Assembly: GCA_023614405.1 (NCBI GenBank)
Contig: CM042696.1
Span: 340,061,211 to 340,125,210 of the forward strand
From: Avena insularis
Taxonomy: Eukaryota > Streptophyta > Magnoliopsida > Poales > Poaceae
DNA: 64,000 bases
Direction of reading: 5' to 3'
A program made the translations under genes and the position numbers. Shown piece by piece: positions 23,828 to 39,640 of this stretch. Below the pieces are notes generated by a model. It ran no database searches. It was given only the letters and a program-made list of their open reading frames with translations, and had not been told where the DNA came from. Positions within the stretch are counted from its first letter, which is position 1, and each line of letters starts with the position of its first letter.

Positions 23828-26509
23828 TAATGACTCTAGCTATGGTACATGAAAAGAGCACACATGCAATGACACTGGTGGATCCATGCGTGGTTCATGA
23901 GAAGAACATACATGATATCACACTAGGTGGATCCATGTGTGGTTTGTGGAAAGAACAGACATGCAATGACTGTGGCTGTGGTTCATGAAAAGAACCCACA
24001 TGCAATGACACTGGTGGATCCATGTGTGGTTTGTGAGAAGAACAGACATGCAATGACACTGGTGGATCCATGTGTGGTTTGTTTAGAGGAACAAACATGC
24101 AATGACACTGGGTGTGGTTCATGAAAAGAACAGACATGTAATGACACTAGTGGATCCTTATGTGGTTTGTTTAGAAGAACACACAATGCAATGACTTTAT
24201 CCGTTGTTCATGAAAAGAACACACATGCAATGACAGTGGTGGATCCATGTGTGGTTCGTGAGAAGAACAGACATGCAATCAGATTAGTGGATCCATATGT
24301 GGTTTGTTTAGAAGAACACACATGCAATGACTCTAGTTGTGGTTCATGAAAAGAACACACATCCAATGACACTAGTGTATCCTTATGTGGTTTGTAAGAA
24401 GAACACACATTCAATGACTCTAGCTGTGGTTCATGAAAAGAACACAAATGCAATGACATTGGTGGATCCATATGTGGTTTGTGGAAGGAACATACATGCA
24501 ATGACACTGGGTGTGCTTCATGAAAGGAACACACATGCAATGCCACTGGTTTATCCTTATGTGGTTTGAGAGAAGAACACACATGCAATGACTCTAGATG
24601 TGGTTCATGAAAAGAACACACATGCAATGACACTAGTGGATCCATATGTGGTTTGTGGAAGGAACAGACATGCAATGACTCTAGTTCATGAAAAGAACAG
24701 ACATGCAATGACACTGGTGGATCCATGCGTGGTTTGTGGAAAGAACATACATGCAATGACTCTAGCTGTGGTTCATGAAAAGAACACACATGCAATGACA
24801 CAGGTGGATCCATATGTGGTTTGTGGAAGGAACAGACATGCAATGACACTGGGCGTGCTTCATGAAAATAACACACAAGCAATGACACTGGTGTATCCTT
24901 ATGTGGTTTATGAGAAGAACACACATGCAATGACTCTAGATGTGGTTCATGAAAAGAACACACATGCAATGACACTAGTGGATCCATATGTGGTTTGTGG
25001 AAGGAACAGACATGCAATGACTCTAGCTGTGGTTCATGAAAAGAACAGACAAGCAATGACACTAGTGGATCCATGTGTGGTTTGTGGAAAGAACAGACAT
25101 GCAATGACTCTAGCTGTGGTTCATCAAAATAACACACATGCAATGACACTGGTGGATCCATATGTGGTTTGCGGAAGGAACATACATGCAATGACACTGG
25201 GTGTGCTTCATGAAAAGAACACGCATGTAATGACACTGGTGTATCCTTATGTGGTTTGTGAGAAGAACACACATGCAATGACTCTAGATGTGGTTCATGA
25301 AAAGAACACACATGCAATGACACTGGTGGATCCTTGTGTGGTTCGTGAGAAGAACAGACATGCAATCACACTAGTGGATCCTTATGTGGTTTGTTTAGAA
25401 GTACACACATGCAATGACTCTAGTTGTGGTTCATGAAAAGAACACACATGCAATGACACTGGTGGATCCATGTGTGGTTCATGAGAAGAACAGACATGCA
25501 ATCACACTGGCTGTGGTTCATGAAAAGAACATACATGCAATGACACTGGTGGATCTATGTGTGGTTTGTGGAAAGAACAAACATGCAATGACTCTAGCTG
25601 TGGTTCATGAAAAGAACACACACGCAATGACACTGGTGGATCCATGTGTGGTTTGTGAGAAGAACAGACATGCAATGACACTGGTGAATCCATGTGTGGT
25701 TTATGAAAAGAACACACATGCAATGACACTGGTGTATCCTTATGTGGTTTGTAAGAAGAACACACATTCAATGACTCTAGCTGTGGTTCATGAAAAGAAC
25801 ACACATGCAATGACACTGGTGGATCCATATGTGGTTTGTGGAAGGAACATACATGCAATGACACTGGGTGTGCTTCATGAAAAGAACACACATGCAATGC
25901 CACTCGTGTATCCTTATGTGGTTTGAGAGAAGAACACACATGTAATGACTCTGGCTGTGGTTCATGAAAAGAACACACATGAAATGACACTAGTGGATCC
26001 ATATGTGGTTTGTGGAAGGAACAGACATGCAATGACTCTAGCCGTGGTTCATGAAATGAACAGACATGCAATGACACTGGTGGATCCATGTGTGGTTTGT
26101 GGAAAGAACAGACATGCAATGACTCTAGCTGTGGTTCATGAAAAGAACACACATGCAATGACACAGGTGGATCCATATGTGGTTTGTGGAAGGAACAGAC
26201 ATGCAATGACACTGGGTGTGATTCATGAAAATAACACACATGCAATGACACTTGTGTATCCTTATGTGGTTTATGAGAAGAAAACACATGCAATGAATCT
26301 AGATGTGGTTCAGGAAAAGAACACAAATGCAATGACACTAGTGGATCCATATGTGGTTTGTGGAAGGAACAGACATGCAATGACTCTAGCTGTGGCTCAT
26401 GAAAAGAACAGACAAGCAATGACACTGGTGGATCCATGTGTGGTTTGTGGAAAGAACAGACATGCAATGACTCTAGCTGTGGTTCATCAAAAGAACACAC
26501 ATGGAATGA

Positions 26510-28605
26510 CACTGGTGGATCCATATGTGGTTTGCGGAAGGAACATACATGCAATGACACTAGGTGTGCTTCATGAAAAGAACACACATGCAATGACACT
26601 GGTGTATCCTTATGTGGTTTGTGAGAAGAACACACATGCAATGACTCTAGATGTGGTTCATGAAAAGAACACACATGCAATGACACTAGTGGATCCATAT
26701 TTGGTTTGTGGAAGGAACAGACATGCAATGACTCTAGCTGTGGTTCATGAAAAGAACAGACAAGCAATGACACTGGTGGATCCATGTGTGGTTTGTGGAA
26801 AGAACAGACATGCAATGACTCTAGCTGTGGTTCATGAAAAGAACACACATGCAATGACACTGGTGGATCAATGTGTGGTTTGTGAGAAGAACATACATGT
26901 AATGACTCTAGGTATGGTACATGAAAGGAACACACATGCAATGACACTGGTGGATCCATGTGTGGTTCATGAGAAGAACATACATGATATCACACTAGGT
27001 GGATCCATGTGTGGTTTGTGGAAAGAACAGACATGCAATGACTATGGCTGTGGTTCATGAAAAGAACACACATGCAATGACACTGGTGGATCCATGTGTG
27101 GTTTGTGAGAAGAACAGACATGCAATGACACTGGTGGATCCATGTGTGGTTTGTTTAGAGGAACAAACATGCAATGACACTGGGTGTGGTTCATGAAAAG
27201 AAAAGACATGTAATGACACTAGTGGATCCTTATGTGGTTTGTTTAGAAGAACACGCAATGCAATGACTTTATCCGTTGTTCATGAAAAGAACACACATGC
27301 AATGACACTGGTGGATCCATGTGTGGTTTGTGAGAAGAACAGACATGCAATCACACTAGTGGATCCTTATGTGGTTTATTTAGAAGAACACACATGCAAT
27401 GACTCTAGCTGTGGTTCATGAAAAGAACACACATGCAATGACACTGGTGGATCCATGTGTGATTTGTGACAAGAATAGACATGCAATGACACTGGTGGAT
27501 CCATGCGTGGTTTGTTTAGATGAACAAACATGCAATGACACTGGGTGTGGTTCATGAAAAGAACACACATGCAATGACACTGGTGGATCCATGTGTGGTT
27601 TGTGAGAAGAACAGACATGCAATAACACTGGTGGATCCTTATGTGGTTTGTTTAGAAGAACACACATGCAATGACTCTAGTTGTGGTTCATGAAAAGAAC
27701 ACACATGCAATGACACTGGTGGATCCATGTGCGCTTTTGTGAGAAGAACAGACATGCAATGACATAGGTGGATCCATGTGTGGTTTGTTTAGAGGAACAA
27801 ACATGCAATGACACTGGGTATGGTTCATGAAAAGAACAGACATGCAATGACACTGGTGGATCCTTATGTGGTTTGTTTAGAAGAACACACGTGCAATGAC
27901 TCTAGCTATGGTTCATGAAAAGAACACAAATGCAATGACACTGGTGGATCCATGTGTGGTTTGTGGAAAGAACACACATGCAATGACTCTAACTGTGGTT
28001 CATGAAAAGAACAGACATGCAATGAGACTGATGGATCCATGTGTGGTTCATGAGAAGAACAGACATGCAATCACACTAGGTGGATCTATGTGTGGTTTGT
28101 TTAGAGGAACAGACACGCAATGACTCTGGCTGTGGTTCATGAAAGGAACACACATGCAATGACACTGGTGGATCCATGTGTGGTTCATGAGAAGAACAGA
28201 AATGCAATCACACTGGCTGTGGTTCATTAAAAGAACATACATGCTATGGCACTGTTGAATCCATGTGTGGTTTGTGGAAAGAACAGACATGCAATTACAC
28301 TGGTGGATCCTTATGTGGTTTGTTTAGAAGAACACACATGAAATGACTCTAGCTATGGTTCATGAAAAGAACACATGCAATGACAGTGGTGGATCCATGT
28401 GTGGTTTGTGGAAAGAACATACATGCAATGACACTGGGTGTGGCTCATGAAAAGAACAGACATGCAATGACACTAATGGATCCTTATGTGGTTTGTGAGA
28501 AGAACAAACATGCAATGACCCTAGCTGTGGGTCATGAAAAGAAAACCCATGCAATGACATAGGTGGATCCATGTGTGGTTCATGAGAAGAATAGACATGC
28601 AATCA
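26510..28605 (+). repeat. Higher-order repeat, ~2.1 kb, copy 1
   Basis: Rare variants recur about 2,095 bp to the right in the same order: GTTTGCGGAAGG (26534, 28631), ACACGCAATGCAATG (near 27251, 29346) and TGCGCTTTTGTG (near 27731, 29826). The copies look almost identical apart from isolated bases. Confidence 0.87.
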
Positions 28606-30700
28606 CACTAGGTGGATCCATATGTGGTTTGCGGAAGGAACATACATGCAATGACACTAGGTGTGCTTCATGAAAAGAACACACATGCAATGACACTTGT
28701 GTATCCTTATGTGGTTTGTGAGAAGAACACACATGCAATGACTCTAGATGTGGTTCATGAAAAGAACACACATGCAATGACACTAGTGGATCCATATGTG
28801 GTTTGTGGAAGGAACAGACATGCAATGACTCTAGCTGTGGTTCATGAAAAGAACAGACAAGCAATGACACTGGTGGATCCATGTGTGGTTTGTGGAAAGA
28901 ACAGACATGCAATGACTCTAGCTGTGGTTCATGAAAAGAACACACATGCAATGACACTGGTGGATCAATGTGTGGTTTGTGAGAAGAACATACATGTAAT
29001 GACTCTAGGTATGGTACATGAAAGGAACACACATGCAATGACTGGTGGATCCATGTGTGGTTCATGAGAAGAACATACATGATATCACACTAGGTGGATC
29101 CATGTGTGGTTTGTGGAAAGAACAGACATGCAATGACTATGGCTGTGGTTCATGAAAAGAACACACATGCAATGACACTGGTGGATCCATGTGTGGTTTG
29201 TGAGAAGAACAGACATGCAATGACACTGGTGGATCCATGTGTGGTTTGTTTAGAGGAACAAACATGCAATGACACTGGGTGTGGTTCATGAAAAGAAAAG
29301 ACATGTAATGACACTAGTGGATCCTTATGTGGTTTGTTTAGAAGAACACGCAATGCAATGACTTTATCCGTTGTTCATGAAAAGAACACACATGCAATGA
29401 CACTGGTGGATCCATGTGTGGTTTGTGAGAAGAACAGACATGCAATCACACTAGTGGATCCTTATGTGGTTTATTTAGAAGAACACACATGCAATGACTC
29501 TAGCTGTGGTTCATGAAAAGAACACACATGCAATGACACTGGTGGATCCATGTGTGATTTGTGACAAGAATAGACATGCAATGACACTGGTGGATCCATG
29601 CGTGGTTTGTTTAGATGAACAAACATGCAATGACACTGGGTGTGGTTCAGGAAAAGAACACACATGCAATGACACTGGTGGATCCATGTGTGGTTTGTGA
29701 GAAGAACAGACATGCAATAACACTGGTGGATCCTTATGTGGTTTGTTTAGAAGAACACACATGCAATGACTCTAGTTGTGGTTCATGAAAAGAACACACA
29801 TGCAATGACACTGGTGGATCCATGTGCGCTTTTGTGAGAAGAACAGACATGCAATGACATAGGTGGATCCATGTGTGGTTTGTTTAGAGGAACAAACATG
29901 CAATGACACTGGGTATGGTTCATGAAAAGAACAGACATGCAATGACACTGGTGGATCCTTATGTGGTTTGTTTAGAAGAACACACGTGCAATGACTCTAG
30001 CTATGGTTCATGAAAAGAACACAAATGCAATGACACTGGTGGATCCATGTGTGGTTTGTGGAAAGAACACACATGCAATGACTCTAACTGTGGTTCATGA
30101 AAAGAACAGACATGCAATGAGACTGATGGATCCATGTGTGGTTCATGAGAAGAACAGACATGCAATCACACTAGGTGGATCTATGTGTGGTTTGTTTAGA
30201 GGAACAGACACGCAATGACTCTGGCTGTGGTTCATGAAAGGAACACACATGCAATGACACTGGTGGATCCATGTGTGGTTCATGAGAAGAATAGAAATGC
30301 AATCACACTGGCTGTGGTTCATTAAAAGAACATACATGCTATGGCACTGTTGAATCCATGTGTGGTTTGTGGAAAGAACAGACATGCAATTACACTGGTG
30401 GATCCTTATGTGGTTTGTTTAGAAGAACACACATGAAATGACTCTAGCTATGGTTCATGAAAAGAACACATGCAATGACAGTGGTGGATCCATGTGTGGT
30501 TTGTGGAAAGAACATACATGCAATGACACTGGGTGTGGCTCATGAAAAGAACAGACATGCAATGACACTAATGGATCCTTATGTGGTTTGTGAGAAGAAC
30601 AAACATGCAATGACCCTAGCTGTGGGTCATGAAAAGAAAACCCATGCAATGACATAGGTGGATCCATGTGTGGTTCATGAGAAGAATAGACATGCAATCA
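28606..30700 (+). repeat. Higher-order repeat, ~2.1 kb, copy 2
   Basis: Tandem partner of 26510-28605. It has a 2-bp deletion near 29040 (ATGACTGGTGG for ATGACACTGGTGG) and a base change near 29650 that removes a TGA. Boundaries are approximate. Confidence 0.87.
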
Positions 30701-33239
30701 CACTAGGTGGATCCATGTGTGGTTTGTGAAAGAACAGACATGCAATGACTCTGGCTGTGATTCATGAAAAGAACACACATGCAATGACACTAGTCGATCC
30801 ATGTGTGGTTCATGAGAAAAACAGACATGCAATGACACTGGGTGTGGTTCATGAAAAGAACATACATGCAATGACACTGGTGGATCCAGGTGTGGTTTGT
30901 GGAAAGAACAGACATGCAATGACTCTATCTGTGGTTCATAAAAAGAACACACATGCAATGACACTGGTGGATCCATGTGTGGTTCATGAGAAGAACAGAC
31001 ATGCAATCACACTAGGTGGATCCATGTGTGGTTTGTTTAGAGGAACATACATGCAATGACTCTGGCTGTGGTTCACGAAAAGAACACACATGCAATGCCA
31101 CTGGTGGATCCATGTGTGGTTTGTGAGAAGAACTGACATGCAATCACACTGGCTGTGGTTCATGAAAAGAACATACATGCAATGACACTAGTGTATCCAT
31201 GTGTGGTTTATGGATAGAACAGACATCCAATGCCACTGGTGGATCCTTATGTGGTTTATTTAGAAGAACACACATGCAATGACTCTAGCTGTGGTTCATG
31301 AAAATAACACACATGCAATGACACTGGTGGATCCATGTGTGATTTGTGACAAGAATAGACATGCAATGACACTGGTGGATCCATGCGTGGTTTGTTTAGA
31401 TGAACAAACATGCAATGACACTGGGTGTGGTTCATGAAAAGAACACACATGCAATGACACTGGTGGATCCATGTGTGGTTTGTGAGAAGAACAGACATGC
31501 AATAACACTGGTGGATCCTTATGTGGTTTGTTTAGAAGAACATACATGCAATGACTCTGGCTGTGGTTCATGAAAAGAACACACATGCAATGACACTGGT
31601 GGATCCATGTGTGGTTTGTGAGAAGAACAAACATGCAATGACACTGGTGGATCCATGTGTGGTTTGTTTAGAGGACCAGACATGCAATGACATTGGGCGT
31701 GGTTCATGAAAAGAACAAACATGCAATGACACTAGTGGATCCTTATGTGGTTTGTTTAGAAGAACACACATGCAATGACTCTTGCTCTGGTTCATTAAAA
31801 GAACACACATGCAATGGCACTGGTGGATCCATGTGTGGTTTGTGAGAAGAACAGACATGCAATCACACTGGTGGATCCTTATGTGGTTTGTTTAGAAGAA
31901 CACACATGCAATGACTCTAGCTGGGATTCATGAAAAGAACACACATGCAATGACACTGGTGGATCCATGTGTGGTTTGTGGAAAGAACAGACATGCAATG
32001 ACTGTAGCTGTGGTTCATGAAAAGAACACACATGCAATGACACTGGTGGATCCATGTGTGGTTTGTGATAAGAACATACATGCAATGACACTGGTGGATC
32101 CATGTGTGGTTTATGAAAAGAACACACAGGCAATGAATTTGGTGTATCCTTATGTGGTTTGTGAGAAGAACACACATGCAATGACTCTAGATGTGGTTCA
32201 TGAAAAGAACACACAAGCAATAACACTGGTGGATCCATATGTGGTTTGTGGAAGGAACAGATATGCAATGACACAGGGTGTGGTTCATGAAAAGAACACA
32301 CATGCAATGACACTGGTGTATCCTTATGTGGTTTGTGAGAAGAACACACATGCAATGACTCTACCTACGGTTCATGAAAATAACACACATGCAACGAGAC
32401 TAGTGGATCCATATGTGTTTTGTGGAAGGAACGGACATGCAATGATTCTAGATGTGGTTCATGAAAAGAACAGACATGCAATGACACTAGTGGATCCATG
32501 TGTGGTTTGTGGAAAGAACATACATGCAATGACTCTAGCTATGGTTCATGAAAAGAACACACATGCAATGACACTGGTGGATCCATGTGTAGTTTGTGAG
32601 AAGAACAGACATGCAATCACACTGGCTGTGGTTCATGAAAATAACATACATGCAATGACACTAGTGGCTCCATGTGTGGTTTGTGGATAGAACAGACATC
32701 CAATGCCACTGGTGGATCCTTATGTGGTTTATTTAGAAGAACACACATGCAATGACTCTAGCTGTGGTTCATGAAAAGAACACACATGCAATGACACTGG
32801 TGGATCCATGTGTGGTTTGTGGAAAGAAACGATATGCAATGACAATGGGTGTGGTTCATGAAAAGAACACACATGCAATGACACTGGTGGATGCATGTGT
32901 GGTTTGTGAGAAGTACAGACATGCAATGACACTAGTGGATCCTTATGTGGTGTGTTTAGAAGAACACACATGCAATCACTCTAGCTATGGTTCATGAAAA
33001 GAACACACATGCAATGACACTGGTGGATCCATGTGTGGTTCATGAGAAGAACAGACATTCAATCACACTATGAGGATCCATTTGTGGTTTGTTTAGACGA
33101 ACAGACATGCAATGACTCTGGATGTGGTTCATGAAAAGAACACACATGCAATGACACTGGTGGATCCATGTGTGGTTCACTAGAAGAATAGACATGCAAT
33201 CACACTGGCTGTGGTTCATGAAAAGAACATACATGCAAT

Positions 33240-35640
33240 GACACTAGTGGATCCATGTGTGGTTTGTGGAAAGAACAGACATGCAATGACTCTAGCTGTG
33301 GTTCATGAAAAGAACACACATGCAATGACACTGGTGGATCCATGTGTGGTTTGTGAGAAGAACATACATGCAATGACACTGGTGGATCCATGTGTGGTTT
33401 ATGAAAAGAACACACAGGCAATGAATTTGGTGTATCCTTATGTGGTTTGTGAGAAGAACACACATGCAATGACTCTAGATGTGGTTCATGAAAAGAACAC
33501 ACAAGCAATAACACTGGTGGATCCATATGTGGTTTGTGGAAGGAACATATATGCAATGACACAGGGTGTGGTTCATGAAAAGAACACACATGCAATGACA
33601 CTGGTGTATCCTTATGTGGTTTGTGAGAAGAACACACATGCAATGACTCTAGCTACGGTCCATGAAAAGAACACACATGCAACGAGACTAGTGGATCCAT
33701 ATGTGTTTTGTGGAAGGAACGGACATGCAATGACTCTAGACGTGGTTCATGAAAAGAACAGACATGCAATGACACTAGTGGATCCATGTGTGGTTTGTGG
33801 AAATAACATACATGCAATGACTCTAGCTATGGTTCATGAAAAGAACATACATGCAATGACACTGGTGGATCCATGTGTGGTTTGTGAGAAGAACAGACAT
33901 GCAATGACTCAAGCTGTGGTCCATTAAAAGAACACACATGCAATGACACTGGTGGATCCATGTGTGGTAAGAAGAATAGACATGATATCACACTAGGTGG
34001 ATCCATGTGTGGTTTGTGGAAAGAACATACATGCAATGACTCTGGCTGTGGTTCATGAAAAGAACACACATGCAATGACACTGGTGGATCCATGTGTGGT
34101 TTGTGAGAAGAACAAACATGCAATGACACTGGTGGATCCATGTGTGGTTTGTTTAGAGGACCAGACATGCAATGACATTGGGCGTGGTTCATGAAAAGAA
34201 CAAACATGCAATTACACTGGTGGATCCTTATGTGGTTTGTTTAGAAGAACACACATGCAATGACTCTTGCTCTGGTTCATTAAAAGAACACACATGTAAT
34301 GGCACTGGTGGATCCATGTGTGGTTTGTGAGAAGAACAGACATGCAATCACACTGGTGGATCCTTATGTGGTTTGTTTAGAAGAACACACATGCAATGAC
34401 TCTAGCTGGGATTCATGAAAAGAACACACATGAAATGACACTGGTGGATCCATGTGTGGTTTGTGGAAAGAACAGACATGCAATGACTCTAGCTGTGATT
34501 CATGAAAAGAACACACATGCAATGACACTGGTGGATCCATGTGTGGTTTGTGAGAAGAACATACATGCAATGACACTGGTGGATCCATGTGTGGTTTATG
34601 AAAAGAACACACAGGCAATGAATTTGGTGTATCCTTATGTGGTTTGTGAGAAGAACACACATGCAATGACTCTAGATGTGGTTCATGAAAAGAACACACA
34701 AGCAATAACACTGGTGGATCCATATGTGGTTTGTGGAAGGAACAGATATGCAATGACACAGGGTGTGGTTCATGAAAAGAACACACATGCAATGACACTG
34801 GTGTATCCTTATGTGGTTTGTGAGAAGAACACACATGCAATGACTCTAGCTACGGTTCATGAAAAGAACACACATGCAACGAGACTAGTGGATCCATATG
34901 TGTTTTGTGGAAGGAACGGACATGCAATGACTCTAGACGTGGTTCATGAAAAGAACAGACATGCAATGACACTAGTGGATCCATGTGTGGTTTGTCGAAA
35001 GAACATACATGCAATGACTCTAGCCATGGTTCATGAAAAGAACACACATGCAATGACACTGGTGGATCCATGTGTGGTTTGTGAGAAGAACAGACATGCA
35101 ATGACTCAAGCTGTGGTTCATGAAAAGAACACACATGCAATGACACTGGTGGATCCATGTGTGGTTCATGAGAAGAATAGACATGATATCACACTAGGTG
35201 GATCCATGTGTGGTTTGTGGAAAGAACATACATGCAATGACTCTGGCTGTGGTTCATGAAAAGAACACACATGCAATGACACTGGTGGATCCATGTGTGG
35301 TTTGTGAGAAGAACAAACATGCAATGACACTGGTGGATCCATGTGTGGTTTGTTTAGAGGACCAGACATGCAATGACATTGGGCGTGGTTCATGAAAAGA
35401 ACAAACATGCAATGACACTGGTGGATCCTTATGTGGTTTGTTTAGAAGAACACACATGCAATGACTCTTGCTCTGGTTCATTAAAAGAACACACATGCAA
35501 TGGCACTGGTGAATCCATGTGTGGTTTGTGAGAAGAACAGACATGCAATCACACTGGTGGATCCTTATGTGGTTTGTTTAGAAGAACACACATGCAATGA
35601 CTCTAGCTGGGATTCATGAAAAGAACACACATCCAATGAC
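33240..35640 (+). repeat. Two tandem ~1.2-kb repeats
   Basis: Blocks 33240-34440 and 34441-35640 align at an offset near 1,201 bp, sharing variants such as CTCTTGCTCTGGTTCATTAAAAG (near 34265 and 35465) and the GATATCACACTAGG junction (near 33985 and 35186). The left copy has a short deletion near 33967. Related sequence also precedes this at about 31.6-32.5 kb. Confidence 0.78.
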
Positions 35641-38600
35641 ACTGGTGGATCCATGTGTGGTTTGTGAGAAGAAAAGACATCTAATGACATAGGTGGATCC
35701 ATGTGTGGTTTGTTTAGAGGAACATACATGCAATGAGACTGGGTGTGGTTCATGAAAAGAACAGACATGCAATGACACTGGTGGATCTTTATGTGGTTTG
35801 TTTAGAAGAACACACATGCAATGACTCTAGCTGTGGTTCATGAAAAGAACACACATGCAATGACACTAGTGGATCCATGTGTGGTTTGTGGAAATAACAG
35901 ACATGCAATGACACTGGGTGTGGTTCATGAAAAGATCACACATGCAATGACACTGGTGTATCCTTATGTGGTTTGTGAGAATAAGACACATGCAATGACT
36001 CTGATTGTGGTTCATGAAAAGAACACACATGCAATAATACTGGTGGATCCATGTGTGGTTTATGAGAAGAACAAACATGCAATCACACTAGCTGTGGTTC
36101 ATGAAAAGAACATACATGCAATGACACTGGTGGATCCATGTCTGGTTTGTGGAAAGAACAGACCTGTAATGACTCTAGGTGTGGTTCATGAAAAGAACAG
36201 ACATGCAATGACACTGGTGGATCCTTATGTGGTTTTTTTAGGATAACACACATGCAATTACTCTAGCTGTGGTTCATGAAAAGAACACACATGCAATGAC
36301 ACTGGTGGATCCATGTGTGGTTTCTGAGAAGAACATGCATGCAATGACACTGGTGGATCCTTATGTGGTTTGTTTAGAAGAACACACATGCCATGACTCT
36401 AGCTGTGTTTCATAAAAAGAACACACATGCAATGACACTGGTGGATCCATGTGTGGTTTTTGAGAAGAACATACATGCAATGACATTGGTGGATCCATGT
36501 GTGGTTTGTTTAGAGGAACAGACATGCAATGACACTGGGTGTGGTTCATGAAAAGAACAAACATGCAATGACACTGGTGGATCCTTATGTGGTTTGTGGA
36601 AAGAAAAGACATGAAATTACACTCGGTGTGGTTCATGAAAAGAACACACATGCAATGACACTGGTGGATCCATGTGTGGTTTGTGAGAAGAAGAGACATG
36701 CAATGACACTGGTGGATCCTTATGTGGTTTTGTTTAGAAGAACACACATGTAATGACTCTAGCTGTGGTTCATGAAAAGAACACACATGCAATGACACTA
36801 GTGGATCCATGTGTGGTTCATGAGAAGAACAGACATGCAATCACACTGGCTATAGTTCATGAAAAGAACACACATGTAATGACACTAGTGGATCCATATG
36901 TGGTTTGTGGAAGGAACATACATGCAATTACTCTAGCTGTGGTTCATGAAAAGAACAGACAAGCAATGACACTGGTGGATCCATGTTTGGTTTGTGGAAA
37001 GAATAGACATGCAATGACTCTAGCTGTGGTTCATGAAAAGAACACACATGCAATGACACTGGTGGATCCATGTGTGGTTTGTGAGAAGAACATACATGCA
37101 ATGACACTGGTGGATCCATGTGTGGTTTATGAAAAGAGCACACAGGCAATGAATTTGGTGTATCCTTATGTGGTTTGTGAGAAGAACACACATGCAATGA
37201 CTCTAGATGTGGTTCATGAAAAGAACACACAAACAATAACACTGGTTGATACATATGTGGTTTGTGGAAGGAACAGATATGCAATGACACAGGGTGTGGT
37301 TAATGAAAAGAACACACATGCAATGACACTGGTGTATCCTTATGTGGTTTGTGAGAAGAACACACATGCAATGACTCTAGCTACGGTTCATGAAAAGAAC
37401 ACACATGCAACGACACTAGTGGATCCATATGTGTTTTGTGGAAGGAACGGACATGCAATGACTCTAGACGTGGTTCATGAAAAGAACAGACATGCAATGA
37501 CACTAGTGGATCCATGTGTGGTTTGTGGAAAGAACATACATGCAATGACTCTAGCTATGGTTCATGAAAAAAAAACACATGCAATGACACTGGTGGATCC
37601 ATGTGTGGTTTGTGAGAAGAATAGACATGCAATGACTCAAGCTGTGGTTCATGAAAAGAACACACATGCAATGACACTGGTGGATCCATGTGTGGTTCAT
37701 GAGAAGAATAGACATGATATCACACTAGGTGGATCCATGTGTGGTTTGTGGAAAGAACATACATGCAATGACTCTGGCTGTGGTTCATGAAAAGAACACA
37801 CATGCAATGACACTGGTGGTCCATGTGTGGTTTGTGAGAAGAACAAACATGCAATGACACTGGTGGATCCATGTGTGGTTTGTTTAGAGGACCAGACATG
37901 CAATGACATTGGGCGTGGTTCATGAAAAGAATAAACATGCAATGACACTGGTGGATCCTTATGTGGTTTGTTTAGAAGAACACACATGCAATGACTCTAG
38001 CTCTGGTTCATTAAAAGAACACACATGCAATGGCACTGGTGGATCCATGTGTGGTTTGTGAGAAGAACAGACATGCAATCACACTGGTGGATCCTTATGT
38101 GGTTTGTTTAGAAGAACACACATGCAATGACTCTAGCTGGGATTCATGAAAAGAAGACACATGCAATGACACTGGTGGATCCATGTGTGGTTTGTGAGAA
38201 GAACAGACATCTAATGACATAGGTGGATCCATGTGTGGTTTGTTTAAAGGAACAGACATGCAATGACACTGGGTGTGGTTCATGAAAAGAACAGACATGC
38301 AATGACACTGGTGGATCCTTATGTGGTTTGTTTAGAAGAACACACAAGTAATGACTCTAGCTGTGGTTCATGAAAAGAAGACACATGCAATGACACTAGT
38401 GGATCCATGTGTGGTTTGTGGAAAGAACAGACATGCAATGACACTGGGTGTGGTTCATGAAAAGATCACACATGCAATGACACTGGTGTATCCTTATGTG
38501 GTTTGTGAGAATAAGACACATGCAATGACTCTGATTTTGGTTCATGAAAAGAACACACATGCAATAATACTGGTGGATCCATGTGTGGTTGATGAGAAGA

Positions 38601-39640
38601 ACAGACATGCAATCACACTAGCTGTGGTTCATCAAAAGAACATACATGCAATGACACTGGTGGATCCATGTGTGGTTTGTGGAAAGAACAGACATGTAAT
38701 GACTCTAGGTGTGGTTCATGAAAAGAACAGACATGCAATGACACTGGTGGATCCTTATGTGGTTTGTTTAGGATAACACACATGCAATGACTCTAGCTGT
38801 GGTTCATGAAAAGAACACACATGCAATGACACTGGTGGATCCATGTGTGGTTTCTGAGAAGAACAGACATGCAATCACACTGGTGGATCCTTATGTGGTT
38901 TGTTTAGAAGAACACACATGCAATGACTCTAGCTGTGGTCCATGAAAAGAACACACATGCAATGACACTGGTGGATCCATGTGTGGTTTTTGAGAAGAAC
39001 ATACATGCAATGACATTGGTGGATCCATGTGTGGTTTGTTTAGAGGAACAGACATGCAATGACACTGGGTGTGGTTCATGAAAAGAACAGACATGCAATG
39101 ACACTGGTGGATCCTTATGTGGTTTGTTTAGAAGAACACACATGCAATGACTCTAGATGTGGTTCATGAAAAGAACACACATGCAATGACACTAGTGGAT
39201 CCATGTGTGGCTTGTGGAAAGAAAAGACATGCAATTACACTCGGTGTGGTTCATGAAAAGAACACACATGCAATGACACTGGTGGATCCATGTGTGGTTT
39301 GTGAGAAGAACAGACAGACAATGACACTGGTGGATCCTTATGTGGTTTTGTTTAGAAGAACACACATGTAATGACTCTAGCTGTGGTTCATGAAAAGAAC
39401 ACACATGCACTGACACTAGTGGATCCATGTGTGGTTCGTGAGAATAATAGACATGCAATCACACTGGCTATGGTTCATGAAAAGAACACACATGTAATGA
39501 CACTAGTGGATCCATATGTGGTTTGTGGAAGGAACATACATGCAATGACTCTAGCTGTGGTTCATGAAAAGAACAGACAAGCAATGACACTGGTGGATCC
39601 ATGTGTGGTTTGTGGAAAGAATAGACATGCAATGACTCTA
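34490..39640 (+). repeat. Two tandem ~2.53-kb higher-order repeats
   Basis: Landmarks at 35605 (AGCTGGGATTC), 35821 and 36361 recur at 38135, 38351 and 38891, an offset of 2,530 bp. The right copy gains about 88 bp near 39.1 kb, so later landmarks are offset by about 2,618 bp. This repeat contains part of the 1.2-kb repeat, so the 1.2-kb and 2.53-kb events are nested. Confidence 0.78.
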